A DNA stretch of 64,000 nt, from positions 496,001-560,000 of the forward strand of contig NC_016630.1 in the NCBI RefSeq assembly GCF_000163895.2, given 5' to 3'. Positions 20,738 to 29,026 of this stretch are shown here, one piece after another (positions within the stretch are counted from its first letter, which is position 1; the number at the start of each line of letters is the position of its first letter). The DNA comes from Filifactor alocis ATCC 35896 (lineage in GTDB: Bacteria > Bacillota > Clostridia > Peptostreptococcales > Filifactoraceae). Under the pieces are notes generated by a model. It was not told the origin of the DNA and made no database searches. It saw only the letters and a list, made by a program, of their open reading frames with translations. The translations under genes were made by a program, and so were the position numbers.

Positions 20738-23215
20738 CTATTTTTCATTTTTTCCTGTTTCACTCAATTTGGTTGTTATTAAAGAATAGAGTTTTGTATT
20801 TTTCGGAAACTGGTCTATAAAAGGAACAATCGTATTTCCATAAAAGAGTAGTCCCTCTCCTTCCCCTGAGTTGGTTACATAGGAAAGTTGGTGCTTGGAG
20901 ATATTCAGTTTCTTAGCCAATATATCTCGATCCGTTCCCGCTTGGTTAAGCATTAAAATGAAGTCGGTATTGTCAAAGATATTTTCAATTTCAGGACTTG
21001 CAAGCAGGTCCTTGATATTTTGAGTAAGTCCTGTCGGCATACCTCCCCATTTACGAAATCTCTTCCAAATTTCAATGGAATAATTGGCAGTTTGCGGTTC
21101 TTTTAAGAGCAAATGAAATTCATCGACATAATATCTTGTCGCTTTTTTACTTGCTCTGTTAATCGTTACTCTGTTCCACACCTGATCTTGCACCACGAGC
21201 ATACCAATTTTTTTAAGCTGTTTTCCAAGTTCCTTAATGTCATAGCAAACAACTCGGTTGTTCGTATCGACATTGGTACGATGATTGAAGACATTCAGAC
21301 TTCCTTTTACATAAATTTCCATTTCTACTGCAAGTTTCTTTCCTACCGTTTCTTCCTGTTTTTGAAGTAGGTTATATAAATCCTCAAGTATTGGCATATT
21401 TTCCGACACAGGATTTTCAAAGTAGGCTTTGTATAAAATCGGTAAACAACGGTCAATAACGGAGATTTCCTCTGCACTTAATTTCTTTTCTCCAACCACC
21501 AGTTCAAACAGGGATAGTATGAAGTCGGATTTTAAGGATAACGGATTATCTTCATCGGCATAATCGATGTTAATATCCAGTGGATTTACATAGTCTTTTG
21601 AAATGGGCGATATTTTAATCACCTGTCCTTTTAGAGCTCCTACCAGTGGTGCATACTCGGCTTCCGGATCTGCTATGATAATATCATCATCGGTAATCAA
21701 AAATGCATTGGTAATCTCCCTCTTCGCTGCAAAGGATTTACCGGAACCCGGTGTACCTAAGATTAACCCATTTGGATTTTTTAACTTTTTACGGTCTGCC
21801 ATAATAATATTTCTGCTTAGTGCATTCAAACCATAATATAAGCTCTCTCCTTTGATAAAGAGTTCTTCCGTTGTAAATGGTATAAAGATAGCGGCTGCAC
21901 TGGTGGTAAGTCCACGCTCTATCTCCACTTCATTGATTCCAAGCGGCAAACTTGCAACAAGTCCCTGTTCCTGTCTGTAATTTAGGTTTTTTAAACTGCA
22001 ATTATGTCTGTTTGCAATAGATTTTAAGGTAAATACCGTATTGTCCAGTTTTCCCTTACTTTTACTCATATTCATAAAAAGAATGGTTACCAAAAACATC
22101 TTTTCATCATGATTTTGTAGTTCTGATAGCAGGTTCTTTGCTTCTGTCCCATAAGTTACAAGGTCGCTCGGCAAGATGTCGATATCATAGCCTGCACGTA
22201 TGGCTTTCTTATTTTCCTCAAGCTTCATCTTGTCTAAATCCGTTATTTTTCTTTTTACATTCTTAATCGCTTCCATCTGATCAATGGCTTTGATATGAAA
22301 GGTAACAACCATATTTTCTTCCAACGCCAAAAACTCCGACAGCATTTCATCTTTAATATCCGATGCTAAAAGCTGTAAGAAATTCACTTCAGCAAAGACT
22401 TCTCCGGATTTAAAATAGGTCGGTTTGGAAAAATTAAAAGACGGAGGAACAATATATTCTTTCGTCGTCAGTCCACTGTATTTTAAATCTTCAAAGGAAA
22501 AAACAAGTTTATCGTTTGGATTTAAAATATCGTGAATAACTTTTAAACGCTCCTCACCATCAAGTACATAGGCTTTTACTCCCATCTGTTTAAAGTTGTT
22601 TAACACATCCATTTCCATTCTCTCAAGTCTGCTCTTTGCCTGCTTTAAGTCCTCCGCCTCTATGGTAAAGGTAAGATACATACTCTTGGATAGTCCGTTA
22701 TTTCCTTTAGAGCTTTGGTTTAAGAGCATTTGTCTGTATTCATTTCTAATTTCATTAAAGTCATCCATATTTTCTTTAATATCAATCAGTTTACTTATTT
22801 CCTCATTTTCACCGATACTGTTGATATAACTGAACTCCACTTCCACAGAGGAATTAAAGAAATTTAGAAAAGAAGAAAATTCCGAGAAAATACTTTCTTG
22901 ATCTGCTTCTTCCATTAAGCGATAGTTGATATCCAAAAATCGAATGGTTTTATTAAATTTGTTCTTTTCAATCTGACAAATTCCGTCCTTTAACATTCGC
23001 TTATAGGGAATGGTATCTTGTACGGTTTCCTTTTTCTCCTCTTTCATAAAAAAAGGAAACCACCCGTTTTTCCTTGATGATTTCCCATTTGTTTTAGACT
23101 TTATTTTTTTCTTTCCTGATTTTTTAAGTTCCGATAACTCTTTTTTATTTTTCCTAAGTTCCAACTCTTCTTTTTTAATTCGTTGTTCCTGTTTTTTTCT
23201 TTTGTCTTTGTTCAA
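20738..23215 (-). CDS. virB4: VirB4-family conjugation ATPase
   Basis: The 825-residue protein has a basic coiled-coil N-terminus, the Walker A motif GTPGSGKS near residue 486, ADPEAEYAPL just after it, and the Walker B-like YYVDEFHLLL region. VirB4 ATPases power assembly and substrate transfer by the type IV secretion channel. TTG 23215 is taken as start because AAGGAGG lies 7 nt upstream; an ATG at 23257 has no ribosome-binding site. It overlaps the PrgI-like gene by 41 nt. Confidence 0.95.
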   Translation of the reverse strand: MNKDKRKKQEQRIKKEELELRKNKKELSELKKSGKKKIKSKTNGKSSRKNGWFPFFMKEEKKETVQDTIPYKRMLKDGICQIEKNKFNKTIRFLDINYRLMEEADQESIFSEFSSFLNFFNSSVEVEFSYINSIGENEEISKLIDIKENMDDFNEIRNEYRQMLLNQSSKGNNGLSKSMYLTFTIEAEDLKQAKSRLERMEMDVLNNFKQMGVKAYVLDGEERLKVIHDILNPNDKLVFSFEDLKYSGLTTKEYIVPPSFNFSKPTYFKSGEVFAEVNFLQLLASDIKDEMLSEFLALEENMVVTFHIKAIDQMEAIKNVKRKITDLDKMKLEENKKAIRAGYDIDILPSDLVTYGTEAKNLLSELQNHDEKMFLVTILFMNMSKSKGKLDNTVFTLKSIANRHNCSLKNLNYRQEQGLVASLPLGINEVEIERGLTTSAAAIFIPFTTEELFIKGESLYYGLNALSRNIIMADRKKLKNPNGLILGTPGSGKSFAAKREITNAFLITDDDIIIADPEAEYAPLVGALKGQVIKISPISKDYVNPLDINIDYADEDNPLSLKSDFILSLFELVVGEKKLSAEEISVIDRCLPILYKAYFENPVSENMPILEDLYNLLQKQEETVGKKLAVEMEIYVKGSLNVFNHRTNVDTNNRVVCYDIKELGKQLKKIGMLVVQDQVWNRVTINRASKKATRYYVDEFHLLLKEPQTANYSIEIWKRFRKWGGMPTGLTQNIKDLLASPEIENIFDNTDFILMLNQAGTDRDILAKKLNISKHQLSYVTNSGEGEGLLFYGNTIVPFIDQFPKNTKLYSLITTKLSETGKNEK

Positions 23216-23585
23216 TTTTTTTCCTCCTTCCGTTTGCCTTATTTTTACTTCCTGCATCCTGCTTTTTTGTTTTCTCCGTATGATAAATGCTTTTTGCTTT
23301 GTATATCCTGATCTTTTTACTGTTATGAAACTTCAAGATATATGCCAAATGTTTTTCAAAGGGTAAATTGTCCTTTTCATAAAGCGTTGCAAAAAGAACA
23401 GGTAAGACTGCTATACTCATTACAATCATAGAAATATCCGTACTCAGATAATTTTTACAAAGCATATATACAGGAAAACCGATAAGCCCCGCTATGCTAA
23501 ATCCAATCAGCTGCCTTTTTGTCATATTCAGGGCTACCTTGGTTTTTACTTTCGTCAAATCCTTTGGTACTTTTACATATGCCAT
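23175..23585 (-). CDS. PrgI-like (VirB3-type) conjugation membrane protein
   Basis: The 136-residue protein starts AYVKVPKDLTKVKTKVALNMTKRQ, the usual PrgI N-terminus, followed by two hydrophobic spans (about residues 29-45 and 52-66) and a basic tail. PrgI/VirB3-like proteins sit directly before virB4 in Gram-positive conjugation operons and form part of the inner-membrane platform. Overlap with virB4 by 41 nt and a 3-nt gap to the upstream gene indicate one operon. Confidence 0.9.
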   Translation of the reverse strand: MAYVKVPKDLTKVKTKVALNMTKRQLIGFSIAGLIGFPVYMLCKNYLSTDISMIVMSIAVLPVLFATLYEKDNLPFEKHLAYILKFHNSKKIRIYKAKSIYHTEKTKKQDAGSKNKANGRRKKIEQRQKKKTGTTN

Positions 23586-23588
23586 CGC

Positions 23589-24038
23589 TTATCCCCTATC
23601 TTTTTCTATGATATTTTCTTCTCTCATATTGGAAAGTGCTTCCAAATGCTCCCAAAGTGAGATGATTTCCTCTTTACAGCTTTCCAGTTCTTCTAATAGT
23701 TCTTTATATTCGCTTTGTTTTTTTACTTCTTCCTCCACACTCTTTACCTTTTCACTAATGAAAAGGACTTCTTTGAAAAGGGCATCCAGTACAGTAACCG
23801 ACAGTTCTCTAAATTCCTGCTGTTTTTCTTCTTCACTCTTTTCTTCCTCTTTGAGATACTCTTCTTCCCAAAACCGGATATCATCTTCTGTTTCTATAGC
23901 ATTTTCTTCAAATTCGCAAAATCTATCCTGCTTTTTATATTTACTTCTCACTTTTATCATTCCTGCTACTGCCGAAGCAAGTGAAATTACGGTTGCAACT
24001 CCTAGAAATATTCTTGTTTTCCTATTGATGTTTTTCAT
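23589..24038 (-). CDS. Small TM/coiled-coil protein of the transfer operon
   Basis: This 149-residue protein has a basic N-terminus, one hydrophobic span (about residues 11-26), then a long acidic coiled coil. It has a good AGGAGG site before ATG 24038 and lies between the TrbL-like and PrgI-like genes. I do not recognise the family. Position suggests a bitopic cytoplasmic-facing accessory of the secretion channel. Confidence 0.7.
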   Translation of the reverse strand: MKNINRKTRIFLGVATVISLASAVAGMIKVRSKYKKQDRFCEFEENAIETEDDIRFWEEEYLKEEEKSEEEKQQEFRELSVTVLDALFKEVLFISEKVKSVEEEVKKQSEYKELLEELESCKEEIISLWEHLEALSNMREENIIEKDRG

Positions 24039-24084
24039 AACTGCCTCCTTATTCTTATATTTTTTTGTTTTGATTATTTCATCA

Positions 24085-24109
24085 ACTTCTGCTCATTTTG
24101 AACAAAAGT
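24085..24109. repeat. 25-bp dispersed repeat, copy 1
   Basis: This is copy 1 of a 25-bp sequence with core CTGCTCATTTTGAAC, ending 3 bases downstream of the trbL-like stop. It differs from copies 2 and 3 at one base (A for T after GAAC). Function unknown. Confidence 0.9.
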
Positions 24110-24112
24110 CTT

Positions 24113-24976
24113 TTAATGGCTGTTTAAAATTGCCTTTGCAATACTTCCGGATTTCATCATCATAACTCCAAGAATCAGTCCATATGCAAGCACTTGTAAA
24201 ATACTTGTATGAATATCCGTGAAATTTACAGTTTTAACTAAAACCGCATAAATTCCAAAAAAGATTAGGATGAAAAGTCCCTGAAGTCCAAGGGCAAATA
24301 GACTTTTAATATAGTTTGTTCCGATACTTCCCCATTCTTTATTTCCCATGGTAGAAAAAGGAATTGCTGCAACGGAACAGTAAATATATATCTCAATCAT
24401 TCTTCCATACAGGATTACAGTGATTAAGATGGATAGAATCGTTAAAGAAAATTTAACCAATCCCGTCTCAAGTGCAATCCCGATGAGTGTTCCAAGACTT
24501 TCCGTTTTGAGGGCATCGACCATAGCATCAAAATTACCCGGTGTAATGTTTGCACTTGTCCCCACAACACCTGCCGCCTTTCCTATCATGGACTGTGCAA
24601 CATCAAATACTGCCATCGAAAAATCGAAAGCATGGGATACAAGCCATACAGCTATCCACATCTTAATGATATACTTAAAAAATTCAAAGGTATCCGTATC
24701 CTGCATAGAATTTTTTCTCATTACCACTTGAATCAGTTCTATACAAAGTATTGCGGTTAAAATTATCGCTGCTATGGGCAAAACAACATTGGTATTGATT
24801 GATTTGATGAAGGTAAAGACCTCCGAGTTCCAAGAACTCGGAGTTTTACCTACTTCTCCTGCAACGGTAGATACCTTATCATTGATATCCACAAGCATTG
24901 CAGAAAGATTATCTTTAATAATATCAATCATAATATCCTTGAAAAACTCATTTATTTTTTCGAATAAATTAAGCAT
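24113..24976 (-). CDS. TrbL/VirB6-like conjugation channel protein
   Basis: The 287-residue polytopic membrane protein has about six hydrophobic spans, with the long extracytoplasmic or amphipathic N-terminal part typical of the clostridial CTn TrbL/VirB6-like family. It follows the Maff2-like gene with a TAATG stop-start overlap. VirB6/TrbL proteins form the inner-membrane core of the transfer channel. Confidence 0.88.
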   Translation of the reverse strand: MLNLFEKINEFFKDIMIDIIKDNLSAMLVDINDKVSTVAGEVGKTPSSWNSEVFTFIKSINTNVVLPIAAIILTAILCIELIQVVMRKNSMQDTDTFEFFKYIIKMWIAVWLVSHAFDFSMAVFDVAQSMIGKAAGVVGTSANITPGNFDAMVDALKTESLGTLIGIALETGLVKFSLTILSILITVILYGRMIEIYIYCSVAAIPFSTMGNKEWGSIGTNYIKSLFALGLQGLFILIFFGIYAVLVKTVNFTDIHTSILQVLAYGLILGVMMMKSGSIAKAILNSH

Positions 24977-25191
24977 TATTTCAAGACATTAGCAAGTAGT
25001 GGAATGAGTTTTAGCCCTATTAAAACAATTCCTCCACCGCTCATCAATTGCTTTATCCCCTGACTCTTCGCACCGGGGTTATCCGAACCGTATCCTTCAA
25101 GTAGGTTGATAACTCCCCATGCACCAAGTCCTGCACCGATTGCCATAACCAAAACTTTAAGCACATTGACTGCTTGTACAAAAAAATCCAT
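24976..25191 (-). CDS. Maff2-family small membrane protein (pilin/VirB2-like)
   Basis: The 71-residue protein has two hydrophobic spans separated by a short loop containing NPGAKSQGIKQLMSGGG, the Maff2 pattern. These small proteins occupy the VirB2 position in Tn1549-like ICEs. An AGGAGGAG site precedes ATG 25191, and the stop overlaps the TrbL-like start (TAATG). Confidence 0.9.
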   Translation of the reverse strand: MDFFVQAVNVLKVLVMAIGAGLGAWGVINLLEGYGSDNPGAKSQGIKQLMSGGGIVLIGLKLIPLLANVLK

Positions 25192-25194
25192 AAT

Positions 25195-25539
25195 TTACTC
25201 CTCCTTGTTTTCTTCCTGTTCTTTTTTGTTTTCTATTTCTTTATCAATTTTGTTGACATGCTTTACAATAAAGTTTCTGTAAGTTTTATCCTCCTTTTGA
25301 ACTTCTTTGTAATATCCGTAGACATGGATGAAATCACCTTTTTTAAAATCCTTTGTAATCTCTGTCTTTTCTCCATAGACATTACAATTGATATATTCTT
25401 TCTGTTTTTCTCCCGTTTTTCCCATCTTTCTAAAAAGTGTAAAGTTTGCAACTGTTACTTCCCCGTCTTTTCCCTGAATGGTTTTGATTTCTACATCACC
25501 TATCAGGTTTCCGTTGATATTCAGCATTTCTTTTTGCAT
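25195..25539 (-). CDS. Single-stranded DNA-binding protein (OB-fold, SSB-like)
   Basis: The 114-residue protein has an OB-fold pattern: N-terminal LNINGNLIGDVEIK, a central VANFTLFRK, then INCNVYGEK and KKGDFIHVYGYYKE. This fits the SSB/PriB-like families. It lacks the acidic C-terminal tip of housekeeping SSB. ATG 25539 follows GGAGGATG and is preferred over 25545. It probably coats transferred ssDNA or a replication intermediate. A terminator hairpin lies in its leader. Confidence 0.85.
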   Translation of the reverse strand: MQKEMLNINGNLIGDVEIKTIQGKDGEVTVANFTLFRKMGKTGEKQKEYINCNVYGEKTEITKDFKKGDFIHVYGYYKEVQKEDKTYRNFIVKHVNKIDKEIENKKEQEENKEE

Positions 25540-25574
25540 ATACATCCTCCATTTTCATTTCTTTTGATTTCATC

Positions 25575-25612
25575 AAAAAAAGACCACAACTTTTCTATTT
25601 TGTCATGGTCTT
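25575..25612 (-). terminator. Intrinsic terminator in the ssb leader
   Basis: On the minus strand AAGACCATGAC pairs with GTTGTGGTCTT (11 bp with two wobble pairs), followed by a T run, 36 nt before ATG 25539. It could end virD4 transcripts or act as an attenuator for ssb. Confidence 0.75.
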
Positions 25613-25656
25613 ATCTATATTTTTTCATATTAAATTTTATCTTTTGTTCATTAATA

Positions 25657-25681
25657 ACTTCTGCTCATTTTGAACTAAAGT
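25657..25681. repeat. 25-bp dispersed repeat, copy 2
   Basis: This copy is identical over 25 bases to copy 3, in direct orientation and 148 bp from it, in the non-coding gap between ssb and virD4. The 123 bp between copies 2 and 3 contain no gene I can support. Confidence 0.92.
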
Positions 25682-25804
25682 GGGTGGACTTCTTCCTTTT
25701 GCCTTCATTGAATCATTTCTCCTTTGTTCTTTTTCAATTCGTATTTCTATTTTTTAAACTCAGTCATTTTTAAATATTCCTTTTCAAAGTTTAATCTGAT
25801 AGAC

Positions 25805-25829
25805 ACTTCTGCTCATTTTGAACTAAAGT
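25805..25829. repeat. 25-bp dispersed repeat, copy 3
   Basis: Copy 3 ends at the last base of the virD4 stop codon (25831-25829), the same relation to a gene end as copy 1. Core sequence is CTGCTCATTTTGAAC. Confidence 0.92.
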
Positions 25830-26644
25830 TATCCCTCATCATCAATTTCCACTAAAGTTACTTGCATCGTTTCTTTTAGATTAACGTTGTCTTTTCTCTT
25901 TAGATATTTTTCTATATCAAAGGTATTTTTCTTATTGTAATCGGAAAGCTGTTTATAATTTTTATGCTTGGTAATATCGAATTTATCTGAAAGAAAAGGT
26001 CTTACACCTCTAAGCTGAAAGATACATTTGCTTCCGTCCATGACCGTTATCTCATCTTGGCTCATCAGTTCTTTTCCAGTCTTTTGATAGTTAAGTCCGA
26101 AAGACTTTTGATTTGACCTCGTTTCCGACGTGTTATATAGGTCGATAGTTTCTTTTCCCAGTGTTTCAGACAATTCTTTTAGCGTAGTTTTCTCCTTGCC
26201 ACCAAGAAACAAGGTACTATCACAGTTACCTACAATTGTATCAGCGTTATCCTTGTAGATTGCCTTTAGCTGAGATTGTGCCTGAAGTATGATACTTGCA
26301 GAGATTTCCCTGCTTCTGATGGTTGCAATCAGCTTTTCAAACTTTGGAATTAAGCCAATATTTGCAAACTCATCAAGCAGGCATCGCACATGGACAGGAA
26401 GCCTGCCACCATATACATCATCCGCCTTATCACACAAGAGATTAAATAGCTGAGAGTACATAATGGACACTACAAAGTTAAAAGTATCATCGGTATCGGA
26501 GATAATAACAAAGAGGGCAGTCTTTCTATCACCAAGAGTATCCAATTCCAATTCATCTTCTTGCATCAAGTCCCTAAGTTCCTGAATGTCAAAGGGAGCA
26601 AGCCTTGCACCGCAAGAAATTAAAATAGACTTTGCTGTTTTTCC
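25829..26644 (-). pseudogene. virD4: virD4 coupling-protein gene, C-terminal fragment
   Basis: This is the last 272 codons of the type IV coupling protein, beginning at the insertion point G-KTAKSILIS and including the Walker B region CLLDEFANIGLIPKFE and the QSQLKAIY segment. It is separated from the rest by IME-A. Without excision, translation could start only at internal codons such as ATG 26569. The frame joins exactly to the middle fragment at the shared GG. VirD4 ATPases bring the relaxase-DNA complex to the channel, so the ICE should not transfer while this gene is split. Confidence 0.93.
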
Positions 26645-26664
26645 TGTTGCTACTTGTCAAGGAC
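26642..26664. other. IME-A end at the virD4 C-terminal junction (att site)
   Basis: The GG core (CC at 26643-26644) is followed inside the element by TTGTCAAGGAC at 26654-26664. The same 11-mer lies at the corresponding end of IME-B. The GGA at 26644-26642 (minus strand) repeats at 38880-38878, the other end of IME-A. Confidence 0.8.
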
Positions 26665-26667
26665 TTT

Positions 26668-26853
26668 TTAATCAAAATCATCTTTTTTTTCGTCCGATTT
26701 TCTCCGAAATTCCCTCAACATTATCCTTTTTAGTTTATCTTGCATAGTTTCACTGCTTTTATCATTAAAATGGACAATCACCTCATAAGTGGTTTTTCCA
26801 ATCTTCTTTATCGTCTTTGTTCCTGTAGTTTGTTCATTTCTTTTTTCTTGCAT
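26668..26853 (-). CDS. TnpW-like transposon-encoded protein
   Basis: The 61-residue protein has the TnpW pattern KIGKTTYEVIVHFNDKS-ET-QDKLKRI(M)L-E. It lies at the recombinase-distal end of IME-A. IME-B has an equivalent gene in the same position. Function unknown; possibly a small DNA-binding or recombination accessory. Confidence 0.8.
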   Translation of the reverse strand: MQEKRNEQTTGTKTIKKIGKTTYEVIVHFNDKSSETMQDKLKRIMLREFRRKSDEKKDDFD

Positions 26854-26873
26854 ATTTTCTCCTTTCTTTGCAA

Positions 26874-26911
26874 TAAAAAATGACGATTAGTGATTTTTTC
26901 CAATCGTCATT
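26874..26911 (-). terminator. Intrinsic terminator in the tnpW leader of IME-A
   Basis: A perfect 10-bp stem (AATGACGATT / AATCGTCATT, 26879-26911) is followed on the minus strand by a T run, about 22 nt before ATG 26853. It ends the DUF1016 transcript and may attenuate tnpW. Confidence 0.82.
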
Positions 26912-26941
26912 AGCCAATATTTATTCATTTCTTTGATGTTT

Positions 26942-28057
26942 TTAATTATCCGTATCTATTTCTTTGATCTTTTTCTCTATTTCTTCAATACTCGGCAAAC
27001 TGCTCTTATATTCTGCTTCAAGTAATTTAGTAATCTCATATTTGCTTATACCTATAGGTTGCGATATTTGTTCTAATGAGTATTCACAAACGACATCGTT
27101 TTTATCTTTGCAAATAAGAAGTCCAATCGTAGCATTATCTCTATCAGTTTTTAACTCTCTATTCACTGCTGTTACATAGAAATTAAGCTGTCCTAAATGT
27201 TCCGGCTTAAACTTCTCCGCTTTCAGTTCTATAACAATGTAAGAATGGAGTTTCAAATTGTAAAACAGTAAATCAATATAAAAATCATCCCCATTTATAT
27301 TTATGTGATATTCTTTGCCTATGTAGGCAAATCCCTCACCAAGTTCAAGTAAAAAATCAGAAATCTTGTCAACCAGTTCTTTTTGAAGTTCCCTTTCATC
27401 ATATCCTTCACGAATGGTAAGAAAATCAAAATGATATGGATCTTTTAATGTCTGTCTTGCAAGATCTGATTGCAGAGCGGGTAACCTTTTTTCAAAGTTT
27501 GTTATAGATTTTCCTTCCCTGCCATATAATCCACTTTCAATTTGATGTACAAGTACATTCCTACTCCATCCGTTCTCAATAGTTTTATCAACATAATATA
27601 TGGCTTCATCAATGGTCTTGCACTTATTTATTATCCTTTGATTATGTCCCCAAGGTATCTGTTTAATATGGTTGATAACTCTTTCATCAAATTGGGCTAC
27701 AGGCTGTAGTCCTTTTGAATTGCTGTCGTTATTTTCTATTTCGGCTACACCTTGTAGCCCTTTCATATAGAATAAATACCACCTTCTGATATACTTAATA
27801 TTTGTTTCGGAAAAACCTTTCATATCAGGAAACTCTTTTTGCAAATCTTTAGCTAACGATTTTATAAAGGCATCTCCCCATGAATGTTGTTCTTGATTTT
27901 TTACAATGTATTCTCCCAAAGTCCAATACAAATCTAACAGCTCATAATTTACCTTTATTGCAGCTTTAAGTTGACTATTTCTTACTTTCTCTTTTAACTC
28001 TAACAATAACTTTTTATACTCACTATCACTTGTGATAGACAGCTCTTTCTTTTCCAA
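26942..28057 (-). CDS. DUF1016 / YhcG-type PD-(D/E)XK nuclease
   Basis: The 371-residue protein has the DUF1016 N-terminal helical domain (LYWTLGEYIVKNQ, SWGDAFIKSLAKDLQKEFPDM, and a FSETNIKYIRRWY segment). Its C-terminal nuclease core reads FYIDLLFYN ... YIVIELKAEKF, where D, E-x-K are the predicted catalytic residues. Relatives are seen near restriction systems and on mobile elements and may take part in DNA defence or recombination. The start is TTG 28057 with AAGGAGG 8 nt upstream. It has its own promoter. Confidence 0.88.
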   Translation of the reverse strand: MEKKELSITSDSEYKKLLLELKEKVRNSQLKAAIKVNYELLDLYWTLGEYIVKNQEQHSWGDAFIKSLAKDLQKEFPDMKGFSETNIKYIRRWYLFYMKGLQGVAEIENNDSNSKGLQPVAQFDERVINHIKQIPWGHNQRIINKCKTIDEAIYYVDKTIENGWSRNVLVHQIESGLYGREGKSITNFEKRLPALQSDLARQTLKDPYHFDFLTIREGYDERELQKELVDKISDFLLELGEGFAYIGKEYHININGDDFYIDLLFYNLKLHSYIVIELKAEKFKPEHLGQLNFYVTAVNRELKTDRDNATIGLLICKDKNDVVCEYSLEQISQPIGISKYEITKLLEAEYKSSLPSIEEIEKKIKEIDTDN

Positions 28058-28089
28058 AGGTCATACCTCCTTACTCCTAATAATATTTA

Positions 28090-28098
28090 ATTATACCA
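28090..28098 (-). promoter_or_regulatory. Extended -10 promoter for the DUF1016 gene
   Basis: TGGTATAAT on the minus strand, 33 nt upstream of the TTG start. No good -35 is visible at 17-18 bp, so the TG extension is the main support. Confidence 0.5.
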
Positions 28099-28232
28099 AA
28101 TTTATCAATATTTTTCATCTGCTAATTTCCTTCAAGTTGAGTTTTAAAGCTTAATTTTTATCTTAGGTATACTTTGATGCCTCTTTTAGTCTTAACGCTC
28201 TAAAAATGCCTTCACACCGCCTTATAGGATAG

Positions 28233-28946
28233 CTATAAATGTTCTCCCTTGTCATAATCTTCAATAGTCGGAATCTTGCCGGTCTTTTTCTGTGATAGTT
28301 TATCCTTGTCTTGCTCATACCAATTAAGGATAGTTACATAATGGTCTTGATATGTCTTTCCGGTACTCTTGATATACCTTGACAGTTTTTCAATCATCGT
28401 GTCGGTATGACTTTGTAGCTTTTCTTGTAATGCCTTATATTGTTCGTCTGTAAGGATAATGTTTTGATATTCTCCATATTTTTTTGAATTAGGGGGCGGG
28501 GTGCTTTCTTCTCTCCCCTTATCTATACTAACCTTATCTAATCTACCCTTATCTATACTGGGTTGACCACTTGTCAACCTTTGGTCAACCAAATGACAAC
28601 CAACCTCTTTGATATACATTCCGTTTTTAGTTTGGGATAGGCTCTGCACCTCATTTTCATAAAGGGTCGGTTTATATCTGTCTTTACGGATAAAGTTGTT
28701 GATTTTCCAATGCGTAATGACGATAATTCCTTGTTCAAAGACAATCACAAAGCCTTTGGCAATAAGTATTTTCAGGTCATCTTCATTCGCTCCGATAATC
28801 TTGATGATTTTCTTAGGATTATTTACAAAGCCGTCATCATCTGCCCTCATTGATAGATGAAAATATAGGCATTGACTACTTAGTGGCATATCTAAAAATA
28901 AATCGCTATCCACTATCTTGAGTGAAAACATTCTTTTATCTGCCAT
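28233..28946 (-). CDS. DnaD-like replisome organizer / replication protein of IME-A
   Basis: The 237-residue protein's N-terminal winged-helix region (MFSLKIVDSDLFLDMP, LYFHLSMRADDDGFVNNP) is the phage/IME replisome-organizer type. The C-terminal region (LSRYIKSTGKTYQDHYVTILNWY then YDKGEHL) matches the C-terminus of the ICE RepA at 52859-53626, indicating a shared module. Good ribosome-binding site before ATG 28946. It probably supports autonomous replication of the excised element. Confidence 0.8.
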   Translation of the reverse strand: MADKRMFSLKIVDSDLFLDMPLSSQCLYFHLSMRADDDGFVNNPKKIIKIIGANEDDLKILIAKGFVIVFEQGIIVITHWKINNFIRKDRYKPTLYENEVQSLSQTKNGMYIKEVGCHLVDQRLTSGQPSIDKGRLDKVSIDKGREESTPPPNSKKYGEYQNIILTDEQYKALQEKLQSHTDTMIEKLSRYIKSTGKTYQDHYVTILNWYEQDKDKLSQKKTGKIPTIEDYDKGEHL

Positions 28947-29026
28947 TTTTCTCTCCTCTCTTAGTTTTTTAAGGATGTCGTGATTTACGACACCCTTCGT
29001 TTTTGATGTTATCCCATTTTAGGACT

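Noticed and set aside
25682..25804. Small insertion element bounded by 25-bp direct repeats
   Set aside because: Only 123 bp, no terminal inverted repeats and no target duplication; kept as repeats of unknown origin.
28962..29000. Terminator between the IME-A relaxase and replication genes
   Set aside because: A good stem (about 28973-28995, GTCGT/ACGAC) is present, but the minus strand continues with A residues rather than T; it may be structural only.
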